21,274 nucleotides of DNA, from contig CAYXTC010000006.1 of NCBI GenBank assembly GCA_964468405.1, positions 1-21,274 of the forward strand, in the 5' to 3' direction. The notes under the pieces were generated by a model. It did no database searches. It had not been told where the DNA came from and saw nothing but the letters and a program-made list of their open reading frames with translations. A program made the translations under genes and the position numbers. This DNA is from CAYXTC01 sp964468405. Lineage in GTDB: Bacteria > Patescibacteriota > Minisyncoccia > Minisyncoccales > GWA2-38-27. Shown piece after piece: positions 7,061 through 14,842 of the stretch (position 1 is the first letter of the stretch; each line of letters starts with the position of its first letter).

Positions 7061-8791
7061 ATGGAAATAAATATTATTAGACATTCCCTGGCCCATATTC
7101 TGGCTTTGGCTGTTCAAAACCTCTACCCAGGAGCCAAGTTTGGCATAGGACCCGCTATTGAAAACGGCTTTTATTACGATATAGAGTTTCCAAGAAAAGT
7201 CACTCTTGAAGACCTGCCCAAAATAGAAAAGGAGATGAAAAAAATTATCAAGCAAAATATTTGTTTCAAGAAGAAGGTAATTTCTAAAGAAAAAGCAAAA
7301 ACTTTCTTTAAAGATCAGCCCTATAAAAAAGAACTAATTAAAGAGATGCCCGCCAAGAGCGTCACTATTTACGAAAGCGGAGATTTTACTGATCTTTGCA
7401 AGGGCCCTCATGTTAAATCTACCAGAGAGATAAAAACTGATGGTTTTAAGTTAACAAAAGTGGCCGGGGCTTATTGGAGAGGAAACGAAAATAACCCCAT
7501 GCTTACCAGAATTTACGGAGTGGCTTTTGAAAACAAAAAGGAGCTCCAGAAATATCTTAACCTTCAAGAAGAAGCAAAGAAGAGAGATCACAGGAAACTG
7601 GGAAAAGAATTAGATTTGTTCTGTTTTTCAGATATAGTTGGAGCCGGTCTCCCTCTCTATACTCCCAAGGGAACAATTGTCAAAGAAGAATTGCAAAAAG
7701 AGGTAGAGACAATCTGCTACAAATACGGTTTCCAAAAAGTAATTACTCCTCACCTGGCTAAAATAAAGCTGTTTGAAATTTCAGGCCATGCAGAAAAATT
7801 TAACGAAGAACTGTTCCGCGTTTCTTCTAAAAGAGGACACAGGTTTGTATTAAAGCCCGTCCAGTGCCCCCACCAAACTCAAATCTACGAGGCCAAACCA
7901 CGCTCTTACAGGGATCTCCCTATTAGATACATGGAATCTGAAAAGCAATACCGAGCAGAAAAACCCGGAGAAGTAGGCGGTTTAAACAGGGTTTACGCTA
8001 TCACCGTAGAGGATGGTCATTCTTTCTGTACCATCGGACAGGTTAAGAGCGAAATAAAAGATATGGTAAAAATTATCAAGAAGTTTTACAAATCGCTCGG
8101 CTTATGGGGGAACCACTGGGTGTCCTTGTCTCTCAGGGACTACGACCATCCTGAAAAATACATTGGAGATAAAAAAGACTGGGACAAGTGCGAAAAGATC
8201 CTAGAAGAAATTTGTCGAGAAATGAAGCTTGGGGCCAAAAAAATAGAAGGAGAGGCCGCTCTTTACGGACCTAAAATAGATTTTATGTTTAAAGACGCTC
8301 TCGGCAAAGAAATCCAGATACCTACTGTCCAGATTGATTTTGCCACCCCGAAAAGGTTTAACCTCTCTTATGTCGACAAAAAAGGAAGGAAGCGGCCGCC
8401 GGTAATGGTTCATAGAGCTATTTTGGGATCTTACGAAAGAATCATAGCTCTTCTTATCGAACATTTCGCAGGCGCATTTCCCGTCTGGCTCTCCCCCGTC
8501 CAAGTATGGGTAGTTCCGGTAGGCTCTGACCACCGAAAGTACGCAGAAGACATTCAGAAAGAATTAAGCAGTAATAACATAAGAAGCGAAGCAAAAACTC
8601 AAGCAGAGACTGTGGGCAAAAAGATAAGAGAAGGAGAGAAACAAAAAATCCCTTATATCCTGGTCGTCGGAGATAAGGAAAAAAAGAGTAATTCCGTAAG
8701 AGTACGAAAGAGGAAAGAGGGAGACACTGGAATGATAAAACTAAAGACCTTCATTAGAAGAGTTAATAAAGAAATCGAACAAAGAAAATGA
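7061..8791 (+). CDS. thrS: Threonine--tRNA ligase lacking the TGS domain
   Basis: Charges tRNA-Thr. The 576 aa (E. coli 642) begin directly in the editing (SAD) domain: H8 and H12 in RHSLAHILA plus C113 and H117 in DLCKGPH are the deacylation site residues. The class II catalytic core has its zinc ligands at C269 (KPVQCPH), H320 (VEDGHSF) and H451 (PVMVHRA), spaced as in E. coli. The C-terminal anticodon-binding domain runs about 480-576 (VWVVPVGSDHRKYAED). The roughly 60-aa N-terminal TGS domain is absent. ATG at 7061 is chosen because it falls after the upstream stop and immediately before the editing motif; an in-frame ATG at 7019 would run through the previous gene. Ends in ATGA overlap with the next gene. 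Confidence 0.96.
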   Translation: MEINIIRHSLAHILALAVQNLYPGAKFGIGPAIENGFYYDIEFPRKVTLEDLPKIEKEMKKIIKQNICFKKKVISKEKAKTFFKDQPYKKELIKEMPAKSVTIYESGDFTDLCKGPHVKSTREIKTDGFKLTKVAGAYWRGNENNPMLTRIYGVAFENKKELQKYLNLQEEAKKRDHRKLGKELDLFCFSDIVGAGLPLYTPKGTIVKEELQKEVETICYKYGFQKVITPHLAKIKLFEISGHAEKFNEELFRVSSKRGHRFVLKPVQCPHQTQIYEAKPRSYRDLPIRYMESEKQYRAEKPGEVGGLNRVYAITVEDGHSFCTIGQVKSEIKDMVKIIKKFYKSLGLWGNHWVSLSLRDYDHPEKYIGDKKDWDKCEKILEEICREMKLGAKKIEGEAALYGPKIDFMFKDALGKEIQIPTVQIDFATPKRFNLSYVDKKGRKRPPVMVHRAILGSYERIIALLIEHFAGAFPVWLSPVQVWVVPVGSDHRKYAEDIQKELSSNNIRSEAKTQAETVGKKIREGEKQKIPYILVVGDKEKKSNSVRVRKRKEGDTGMIKLKTFIRRVNKEIEQRK

Positions 8792-10410
8792 GGGAATTTT
8801 CAGAAGCAACCCAAAAACTAATAGATAGATACAAGGCCTGGTATTGGTCCTTAAGGCCTTCCAAGGAAACAAATACCATCCATGTAGACGAAGTGGCCTC
8901 AAGGGTCGCAACTTTTTATGAAAAGTTAAGGGGGATTATTGACTGGAAAGAAGAGCATCTCCTCAAAAGAGGAGCGATAGAAAGAATACTTAAAAGAAGG
9001 ATCTATTCTAAGGCAGACCTGTTAAGCGGAAACTTTTCAGTGGAAAATTTGGCAGAGCCCATGGTTTTAGATCTTATTAGGAGCGGCCACTTCCCTAATG
9101 ATAAAATAGAAGAAGGAAAAATAGCAGAAGTTCAGAAAGCGATTGAAAAATACACAAAGATCATTAATAACAGCCCCGCTTCAAAAAAGAAATCCAAGAT
9201 AAGGCTTTACAACTGGCTTTTCTCAATAGCGGCCTGCGAGATAGAAGAAATCCTTAATTCAGTTTCCAAAGAAAGAGCGCTAATTGATTATATGTTTTCT
9301 CAGATGAAAAAAAGGATAAGAGTAAACGAAGGACTGATAGTAAAGAATGGAATGCCCGAAGAAGAAAGAAATATCCAAACATATATTGCTTCCCAGAGAG
9401 CCCTGTTCAATTTGGATTCCCCTGTTATCAGTTACCATTTATTAAAATACTACTATCCTACTTGGAAAAACCAATCACAGGAAGAAACAGAAGAAGTTAC
9501 TAAGAACATCTATTCTATCTGGGATCGGGTAGAAAAAGACTTAAGCCACCCCCTAGGAGACAAGTTTTATCAGATCTGTGAAAAATACGACACTCCCTAC
9601 TTGCTACTGGGCGACATTATTGAAGAGTCCCCTCCGGAGGCAGAGGGAAAGATAGAAAATCCTGAGGTCTTAGAGGCAAAAGTTAAAGAAAAATATAAAG
9701 GGCGCCTTAAAACCCTAAAATCGCGCTTAGGAAGAGCTGCATTTTATTCCACTCTCTCTATATTTTTAACTAACGTCGTCTCTTTGCTCGCTATTGAAAT
9801 CCCTTTTTCAAAATATGTAATGGGCAACTTTAGTTTATTCGCCATTGGGGTGGACATATTTATTCCCACTTTACTGATGGCTTGCCTGGTAATCTCCATC
9901 AAACCTCCCAAGAAAGGAAACCTCCAGCAGGTTATAGTCGAAGTCATGAAAATAACTTACAAAACAGAAGAGAAAGACACCTACGAGGTTAAAGCCTACC
10001 GCAAGGGAGGCGTTATTATCCGCTCTATAATCAATTTTATTTACCTTTTAAGCTCTGCTGTCTTTCTGACCTTAATAATATGGGGGCTTTACCAAGTAAA
10101 TTTCCCTCCCCTCTCTTATGTCATCTTTATCGTATTCCTATCCTTAATTGCTTTCGCTGGAGCCAAAATAAGGCAAAGAGCAAAAGAGCTACAGATAATC
10201 GAAGAGAAAGAGACCTTTTTCCACTTTATTTTCGATCCCTTCGCCGTCCCCGTAGTCCAGCTTGGCAAATGGCTTACTGCTAGATGGAAAAGGTACAATG
10301 TAATCTCTGCAGTGTTCAACGCCTTAATCGATATGCCCTTTATGATCTTCATTGAGTTCATAGAGCAATGGCGTTATTTCCTCAAAGAGAAAAAAGAAGA
10401 AATTCATTAA
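8788..10410 (+). CDS. Uncharacterised multi-pass membrane protein
   Basis: I do not recognise a named family. The 540-aa protein has a soluble N-terminal half (about 1-305) that is helical and charged, with IHVDEVASRVATFYEKLR near residue 31 and WKEEHLLKRGAIERILKRR near 53. Hydrophobic segments follow at about 317-340, 346-372, 408-436 and 439-461, with a possible fifth around 503-525 next to a positive ARWKRY stretch. No signal peptide or catalytic motif is evident. Its ATG overlaps the thrS stop by 4 nt (ATGA), so it is translationally coupled, and it is followed at once by the operon terminator. The impression that related hypotheticals occur across Parcubacteria is from memory and unverified. 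Confidence 0.88.
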   Translation: MREFSEATQKLIDRYKAWYWSLRPSKETNTIHVDEVASRVATFYEKLRGIIDWKEEHLLKRGAIERILKRRIYSKADLLSGNFSVENLAEPMVLDLIRSGHFPNDKIEEGKIAEVQKAIEKYTKIINNSPASKKKSKIRLYNWLFSIAACEIEEILNSVSKERALIDYMFSQMKKRIRVNEGLIVKNGMPEEERNIQTYIASQRALFNLDSPVISYHLLKYYYPTWKNQSQEETEEVTKNIYSIWDRVEKDLSHPLGDKFYQICEKYDTPYLLLGDIIEESPPEAEGKIENPEVLEAKVKEKYKGRLKTLKSRLGRAAFYSTLSIFLTNVVSLLAIEIPFSKYVMGNFSLFAIGVDIFIPTLLMACLVISIKPPKKGNLQQVIVEVMKITYKTEEKDTYEVKAYRKGGVIIRSIINFIYLLSSAVFLTLIIWGLYQVNFPPLSYVIFIVFLSLIAFAGAKIRQRAKELQIIEEKETFFHFIFDPFAVPVVQLGKWLTARWKRYNVISAVFNALIDMPFMIFIEFIEQWRYFLKEKKEEIH

Positions 10411-10417
10411 TTCGAAA

Positions 10418-10444
10418 GCAGCCCTCAAGCGGGGCTGTTTTTTT
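10418..10444 (+). terminator. Rho-independent terminator of the dnaE operon
   Basis: CAGCCC (10419-10424), a 7-nt loop, then GGGCTG (10432-10437) followed by seven T. It starts 8 nt after the stop codon of the membrane-protein gene. Confidence 0.88.
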
Positions 10445-10452
10445 ATATTCTC

Positions 10453-10481
10453 TTGTCTTCTGACTTCTAAAGAGATAAAAT
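10453..10481 (+). promoter_or_regulatory. Promoter of miaB-miaA
   Basis: TTGTCT (10453-10458), 17 bp, then TAAAAT (10476-10481), matching consensus at 4/6 and 5/6. The expected RNA start is about 10488, essentially at the ATG of 10489, and the -10 overlaps an upstream in-frame ATG at 10480. Confidence 0.5.
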
Positions 10482-10488
10482 GCTCAGT

Positions 10489-11706
10489 ATGAAATACCAC
10501 ATAATTACTTTCGGTTGCCAGATGAATAAATCAGATAGTGAAAGGATCTCTGCTGCATTCAAGAGATCGGGCCACGAAATGGCCTCCAGCATAGAGGGAG
10601 CGGATTTGATAATAGTTAACATGTGTTCTGTTAGACAAAGGGCAGTAGATAGAGTTTACGGCCTAGCGCCAAAATTAAAGGATAAAAAAACAATACTCAC
10701 AGGATGTGTTTTGAATAGAGACAGGAGAAAACTGGCGGAAATATTTGACTATATACTAGATATAAAGGAATTACTCCATTGGCCCGGTCTTTCAATAGAT
10801 AACTGTTGCGACAGTTATCTGGAGATTGGGCCAAACTATTCCAACAACTTCTCCGCCCTTGTTCCCATCATGACAGGATGCAATAATTTCTGCTCTTACT
10901 GCGTAGTCCCCTACACCCGAGGAAGAGAAACCTCCAGGCCCGCAGAAGACATAGTAAAAGAAGTTAAAAGTTTAGTGAGAAAGAACTATAAGGAAATTTG
11001 GCTGTTGGGACAGAACGTAAACGCCTACAAAGACGAAGGAAAGACTTTCCCCGATCTTTTAAAAATGGTCAACGATATTAAGGGAAATTTTTGGATAAGG
11101 TTTACTTCCCCTCATCCCAAAGATTTTTCGAAAGAGCTTATCAAGATTATGGCTAATTCTGAAAAAGTCACAGAATACCTTAATCTCCCTGTCCAGTCAG
11201 GAGACAACAACATTTTAAAAAAAATGAACCGTCCCTATACCAGAGAGCAATACAAAAATTTAGTAAAAGAAATAAGGAAGCAGATTCCAGATATAGCTCT
11301 ATCTACTGATATTATAGTAGGCTTTCCGGGCGAAACCGAAGAACAGTTCAATAACACGGCAGAACTATTTAAGAAAATAGAGTACGACATGGCATATATC
11401 GCCAAATACTCTGCCCGATCCGGCACAGCCGCCTCAAAATTAGAAGACAATGTTTCTCCTGAAGAAAAAGACAGAAGAGAGAAAATACTAACAGAAATTC
11501 TGAAAAGTTGCGCTTTGAAAAAAAACAAGAAACAAATAGGCCAAACAGAGAATGTTTTAGTTTCTGATTGTAAACAGGGTTTTTGCATAGGGAAAAACAG
11601 AACCCATAAAACAGTAAAATTCCTGTCTGAAAAAAACTATACAGGGCAATTTGTAAAAGTTGAAATAACAGAAGGCCTTCCTTGGGGGCTTACAGGAAAG
11701 CTATAA
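10489..11706 (+). CDS. miaB: tRNA-2-methylthio-N6-dimethylallyladenosine synthase MiaB
   Basis: Radical-SAM methylthiotransferase converting i6A37 to ms2i6A37 in tRNAs reading UNN codons. Numbered from ATG 10489 (405 aa): N-terminal UPF0004 domain with cluster cysteines C10 (ITFGCQMN), C46 (NMCSVR) and C73 (TGCVLN); radical SAM motif C131-x3-C135-x2-C138 (GCNNFCSYCVVPYTRGRE); motifs LPVQSGDNNIL and DIIVGFPGETEEQF; and a C-terminal TRAM domain (VKVEITEG). An ATG at 10480 would add MLS. I prefer 10489 because the best -10 overlaps 10480 and MKYHIITFGCQMN begins the first strand, but either is possible. Followed by the 84-bp palindrome and then miaA. Confidence 0.95.
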   Translation: MKYHIITFGCQMNKSDSERISAAFKRSGHEMASSIEGADLIIVNMCSVRQRAVDRVYGLAPKLKDKKTILTGCVLNRDRRKLAEIFDYILDIKELLHWPGLSIDNCCDSYLEIGPNYSNNFSALVPIMTGCNNFCSYCVVPYTRGRETSRPAEDIVKEVKSLVRKNYKEIWLLGQNVNAYKDEGKTFPDLLKMVNDIKGNFWIRFTSPHPKDFSKELIKIMANSEKVTEYLNLPVQSGDNNILKKMNRPYTREQYKNLVKEIRKQIPDIALSTDIIVGFPGETEEQFNNTAELFKKIEYDMAYIAKYSARSGTAASKLEDNVSPEEKDRREKILTEILKSCALKKNKKQIGQTENVLVSDCKQGFCIGKNRTHKTVKFLSEKNYTGQFVKVEITEGLPWGLTGKL

Positions 11707-11710
11707 AAAA

Positions 11711-11794
11711 GGCAATTACCCTGACACCCGGCTTAAGAAAGCCTTGGTTTCTTACGTCGCTCCCGCTCCTATTTTCCTACACAGGGTAATCGCC
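11711..11794 (-). repeat. 84-bp imperfect palindromic element, possible REP-like repeat or small RNA
   Basis: Outer arms at 11711-11723 and 11782-11794 pair over 13 bp with one mismatch. Inside are two mutually exclusive hairpins: GGCTT/AAGCC (11730-11743) and TAAGAAA/TTTCTTA (11734-11754). On the minus strand the outer stem is followed by six T (11705-11710), like a terminator; on the plus strand no T run follows. There is no ORF and I see no clear promoter. It is not a tRNA or a riboswitch I recognise. It could be a REP-type intergenic repeat, a terminator, or a small RNA antisense to this spacer. Confidence 0.6.
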
Positions 11795-11809
11795 ATAATT
11801 TAAGAAATT

Positions 11810-12697
11810 ATGAAAAAGTTAGTTGTAATTTTAGGTCCGACCGCTGCCGGAAAAACAGATCTCTCCATAGCGCTGGCTAAAAAATTTAAGGGAGAGGTGG
11901 TTTCTGCCGACTCCAGGCAGGTTTACAAAGGAATGGATATAGGTACAGGGAAGATAACAAAAAAAGAAATGCAGGGCGTCCCCCACTATCTTCTGGACGT
12001 GGCTTCTCCTAAGAGAAAATTTACGATAGCCCAATTTAAAAAAAGAGCTCTTAGGGCTATAAGGAAAATCCAAAGAAGAGGGAAGATCCCCTTTCTGGTG
12101 GGAGGAACTGCTTTTTACATCCAAACCATAATAGACGGAATCAAAATCCCGAAAGTAAAACCTGACTGGAAACTGAGAAAGAGGCTGGAAAAGAAAACCC
12201 CACAGCAACTTTTTTCTCTATTACAAAAGAAAGATCCGCGAAGAGCTAAAGACATAGACAGACATAATAAAAGGAGGTTAATAAGAGCACTTGAAATCGT
12301 CCACAAAACAAGGAGGCCCGTTCCCCTCATCGAAAAGTCCCCTCCCCAGTGGAGTGTCTTGGTATTGGGCGTAAAAAGAGGCCCAGAAGAACTAAAAAAA
12401 AGAATAAAAAAGAGGTTAAAAAGGGAGCTGCGAAAAGGGGTGACGGCCGAAATAAAAAGATTAAGAGGATCGGGCCTCTCTTGGAAAAGGCTGGAAAGTT
12501 TCGGCCTTGAGTATAGATGGATAGCCAAATATCTTCAAGAAAAAATCAGCCGGGAAGAAATGGAAGAAAGACTGCAAAAAGACATAGAGCACTTTGCCAA
12601 GCGCCAAATGACTTGGTTTAAGAAAGAAAAGAGAATTCATTGGGTTAGGAACCAGAAAGAGGCGGAAGAATTGGTAAAAGAATTTTTAAGAAGATAG
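11810..12697 (+). CDS. miaA: tRNA dimethylallyltransferase MiaA
   Basis: Transfers a dimethylallyl group from DMAPP to A37 of tRNA, giving i6A37, the substrate of MiaB encoded just upstream. The 295 aa have P-loop GPTAAGKT at 9-16, then SADSRQVYKGMDIGTGK, the GVPHYLLDV and FLVGGTAFYIQ motifs, HNKRRLIRALEI, and a C-terminal AKRQMTWFKKE segment. Very Lys/Arg-rich. The start at 11810 places the P-loop at the usual position; the leader (ATTTAAGAAATT) has no Shine-Dalgarno. Its last 12 bp overlap the end of gatB tail-to-tail. Confidence 0.96.
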   Translation: MKKLVVILGPTAAGKTDLSIALAKKFKGEVVSADSRQVYKGMDIGTGKITKKEMQGVPHYLLDVASPKRKFTIAQFKKRALRAIRKIQRRGKIPFLVGGTAFYIQTIIDGIKIPKVKPDWKLRKRLEKKTPQQLFSLLQKKDPRRAKDIDRHNKRRLIRALEIVHKTRRPVPLIEKSPPQWSVLVLGVKRGPEELKKRIKKRLKRELRKGVTAEIKRLRGSGLSWKRLESFGLEYRWIAKYLQEKISREEMEERLQKDIEHFAKRQMTWFKKEKRIHWVRNQKEAEELVKEFLRR

Positions 12698-14149
12698 TAA
12701 TTTCTTCAATGTTTTATTAACCGCCTCAGGCTCTGCCCTGCCCTTGGTAGCTGCCATTACCTGCCCCGTAAGAAACTTTAAAGCGTTTTCTTTTCCCTTT
12801 TTATAATCCTCAACCGCTTTCTCGTTATCAGATATCACATCTTTAACGATCTTTTCTATTTCCGATTCATCGCTAACCTGGGATAAGCCCTTCTCTTCGA
12901 TAATATGAGAAGGATCTGCTCCTGTTTTAAACATTTCTTTTAAGACCTGTTTTGCTATCTTGCTGGAAATTTCTTTTTTGTAAAGAAGAAGTATAAACTC
13001 GGCAAAGTTCTCAGCGGTTATAGCAAAATCCTTGCTCTCTACTGACATGCCGCTCAACAGCCCCATCAAATCCGAAGAGATATAGTTGGAGGCAAGTTTG
13101 GCGGCTTTTTCAAATTCTTTTTCATCTTTTATCCCGGAAATTTTCATCCAGTTTTTTAACTCAGAGCACACCTGCTCGTAATACTCCCCTATTTCTTTGT
13201 AAAAAGTAAAAAACTCTGCCATCTTCGGATCCAGAGGATATTGCCTTTTAAGCCTTTCTTTCCTCTGGGAAGGAAGCTCTGGTATTTCTGATCTGATCTC
13301 AAATAAAAATTCAGGATCCAATTTAAGGGTAGGGAGATCAGGCTCTGGCAAATACCGATAGTCATGCGCTTCCTCCTTTTCTCTCTGGCTATTAGTTCTG
13401 CCCTTATTCTCATCCCACCCCCTAGTCTCTTGGATAACCTCTTCTCCTTTTTCTAAAAGATCTCTTTGTCTTTCGATCTCATAATCAACCGCTCCTTCCA
13501 CTGCCCGAAAAGAATTAAGATTTTTAATCTCCACCTTTGTTCCCTTTTTGGAATCTTTACTTAAACTGATATTAACCTCTACTCTCATCTGGCCTTTTTC
13601 CATATCAGCGCTAGAAACATTAAGATATCTTAATATCAATCTTAACTCTTCTGCAAATTTTCTTGCTTCTTTGCCAGAAGAAAGATCGGGCTCTGTCACT
13701 AGTTCCATTAAGGGAATGCCTGCACGGTTAAAATTAACCAAAGAGGAGTTATCTTCTGAGGAATGCTGCAAACTGCCGGTATCTTCTTCTAAATGGATCC
13801 TTGTTATTCTCACTCTTTTTTCTTCTATACTCAATTCTCCTTTTCCGCACAAAGGCATATCATACTGAGAAATTTGGTATCCTTTAGGGAGGTCGGGATA
13901 GAAATAGTTTTTCCTATCAAATTTGGAATACTTTGGCACACTACAATTCAAAGCCATACCCGCTTTTAGAACTTTCCTAACCGCCTCTTTGTTAATGACA
14001 GGAAGAGTGCCGGGATGCCCCATGCAAACGGGGCAAATATTAGTATTTGCTTCTTCGGTATCTGAATCATTCGGGCAAGAACAAAACATCTTAGAGCGCG
14101 TCTTTAATTCCACGTGTATTTCTAGCCCGATGACAGGAGTGTATTTCAT
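12686..14149 (-). CDS. gatB: Aspartyl/glutamyl-tRNA amidotransferase subunit B
   Basis: Subunit of GatCAB, which converts mischarged Glu-tRNA-Gln and Asp-tRNA-Asn to Gln- and Asn-tRNA. The 487 aa have the kinase-like core (VIGLEIHVELKTRSKMF, zinc cysteines C23, C25, C39 and C42, RKNYFYPDLPKGYQISQ, HLEEDTGSLQH, DYRYLPEPDLP) and a C-terminal helical plus YqeY-type tail (GQVMAATKGRAEPEAVNKTLK). gatA and gatC are not in this window. It is last in tmk-thyX-gatB, 2 nt after thyX, with no Shine-Dalgarno, and converges on miaA with 12 bp overlap and no terminator between. Confidence 0.97.
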   Translation of the reverse strand: MKYTPVIGLEIHVELKTRSKMFCSCPNDSDTEEANTNICPVCMGHPGTLPVINKEAVRKVLKAGMALNCSVPKYSKFDRKNYFYPDLPKGYQISQYDMPLCGKGELSIEEKRVRITRIHLEEDTGSLQHSSEDNSSLVNFNRAGIPLMELVTEPDLSSGKEARKFAEELRLILRYLNVSSADMEKGQMRVEVNISLSKDSKKGTKVEIKNLNSFRAVEGAVDYEIERQRDLLEKGEEVIQETRGWDENKGRTNSQREKEEAHDYRYLPEPDLPTLKLDPEFLFEIRSEIPELPSQRKERLKRQYPLDPKMAEFFTFYKEIGEYYEQVCSELKNWMKISGIKDEKEFEKAAKLASNYISSDLMGLLSGMSVESKDFAITAENFAEFILLLYKKEISSKIAKQVLKEMFKTGADPSHIIEEKGLSQVSDESEIEKIVKDVISDNEKAVEDYKKGKENALKFLTGQVMAATKGRAEPEAVNKTLKKLLSS

Positions 14150-14151
14150 AC

Positions 14152-14838
14152 TTAAGACTGTTTTTGAGCGCCCTCTTCTAAAATTTTGAAATCATCAAAG
14201 ATGACAGGAACCCTTTCTTTTACTTCTTTTAAAAGGTTTGTCATCACTCTCCTTATTTCCCAATGGGCCTTGGAAGAACATCTTAAGGTAAAAATGTGGC
14301 GCCATTCTCTAAAGTTGGCTGTGGCTACAATCTGAGACTTTATCCCTATGGGTAATGTCTGCCTGGCGTCCTGAGGCACCCATTCGGCCTTTCTCAGTCC
14401 TCTGTACATTTGCTCGTTAAGATTGACCCAGTCTTCAAAAGAAACCTCTGCTTTGTCCCCATTGGGAAGGCCCAGGGTTACTATTTTTTTCTGAGAATCT
14501 TTGTCGGGTGGAACAACTACCTTAAAGTCGCTTTCGTCCACGTATCTTGTGGATTCTTGAGTATAGGCTACTAGGCGATGCCTTACTAGCTCGTGCGTAA
14601 AGCCCCTGCAGACATTATTAAACTCTACTGTCATACAAGAATGCTCCAGCACTGATTCGTGCCCCCTCTTCCTTATCATTTCGACAAACTTTGATGCTGA
14701 CTCATCACTAATCTTGTCCCTGCTTTGGTATGCGGTCCTTCCCGCAACTTCGATCAACTGAAGAGGGTTCTCCCCTTCACTCCCTGCCATAATAGATAAA
14801 ATCTTGTGAGAGCCTGCATTTTTTAGTATTTCTGCCAT
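14152..14838 (-). CDS. thyX: Flavin-dependent thymidylate synthase
   Basis: Makes dTMP from dUMP using methylene-tetrahydrofolate, FAD and NAD(P)H, with no coupled dihydrofolate production. The 228 aa hold the diagnostic RHR-x7-S motif (R86-H87-R88, S96, in RHRLVAYTQES), the upstream GHESVLEH histidines (60 and 66), and REWRHIFTLRCSSKAHWEIR near the C-terminus. Sits 4 nt after tmk and 2 nt before gatB. No ThyA is seen. The next enzyme in the pathway (Tmk) is directly upstream in the operon. Confidence 0.97.
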   Translation of the reverse strand: MAEILKNAGSHKILSIMAGSEGENPLQLIEVAGRTAYQSRDKISDESASKFVEMIRKRGHESVLEHSCMTVEFNNVCRGFTHELVRHRLVAYTQESTRYVDESDFKVVVPPDKDSQKKIVTLGLPNGDKAEVSFEDWVNLNEQMYRGLRKAEWVPQDARQTLPIGIKSQIVATANFREWRHIFTLRCSSKAHWEIRRVMTNLLKEVKERVPVIFDDFKILEEGAQKQS

Positions 14839-14842
14839 ATTG

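Noticed and set aside
11711..11794. Integron attC site, tRNA or known riboswitch in the miaB-miaA spacer
   Set aside because: No attC core boxes, no cloverleaf or CCA, and no riboswitch consensus I recognise; kept only as a structured repeat-like element.
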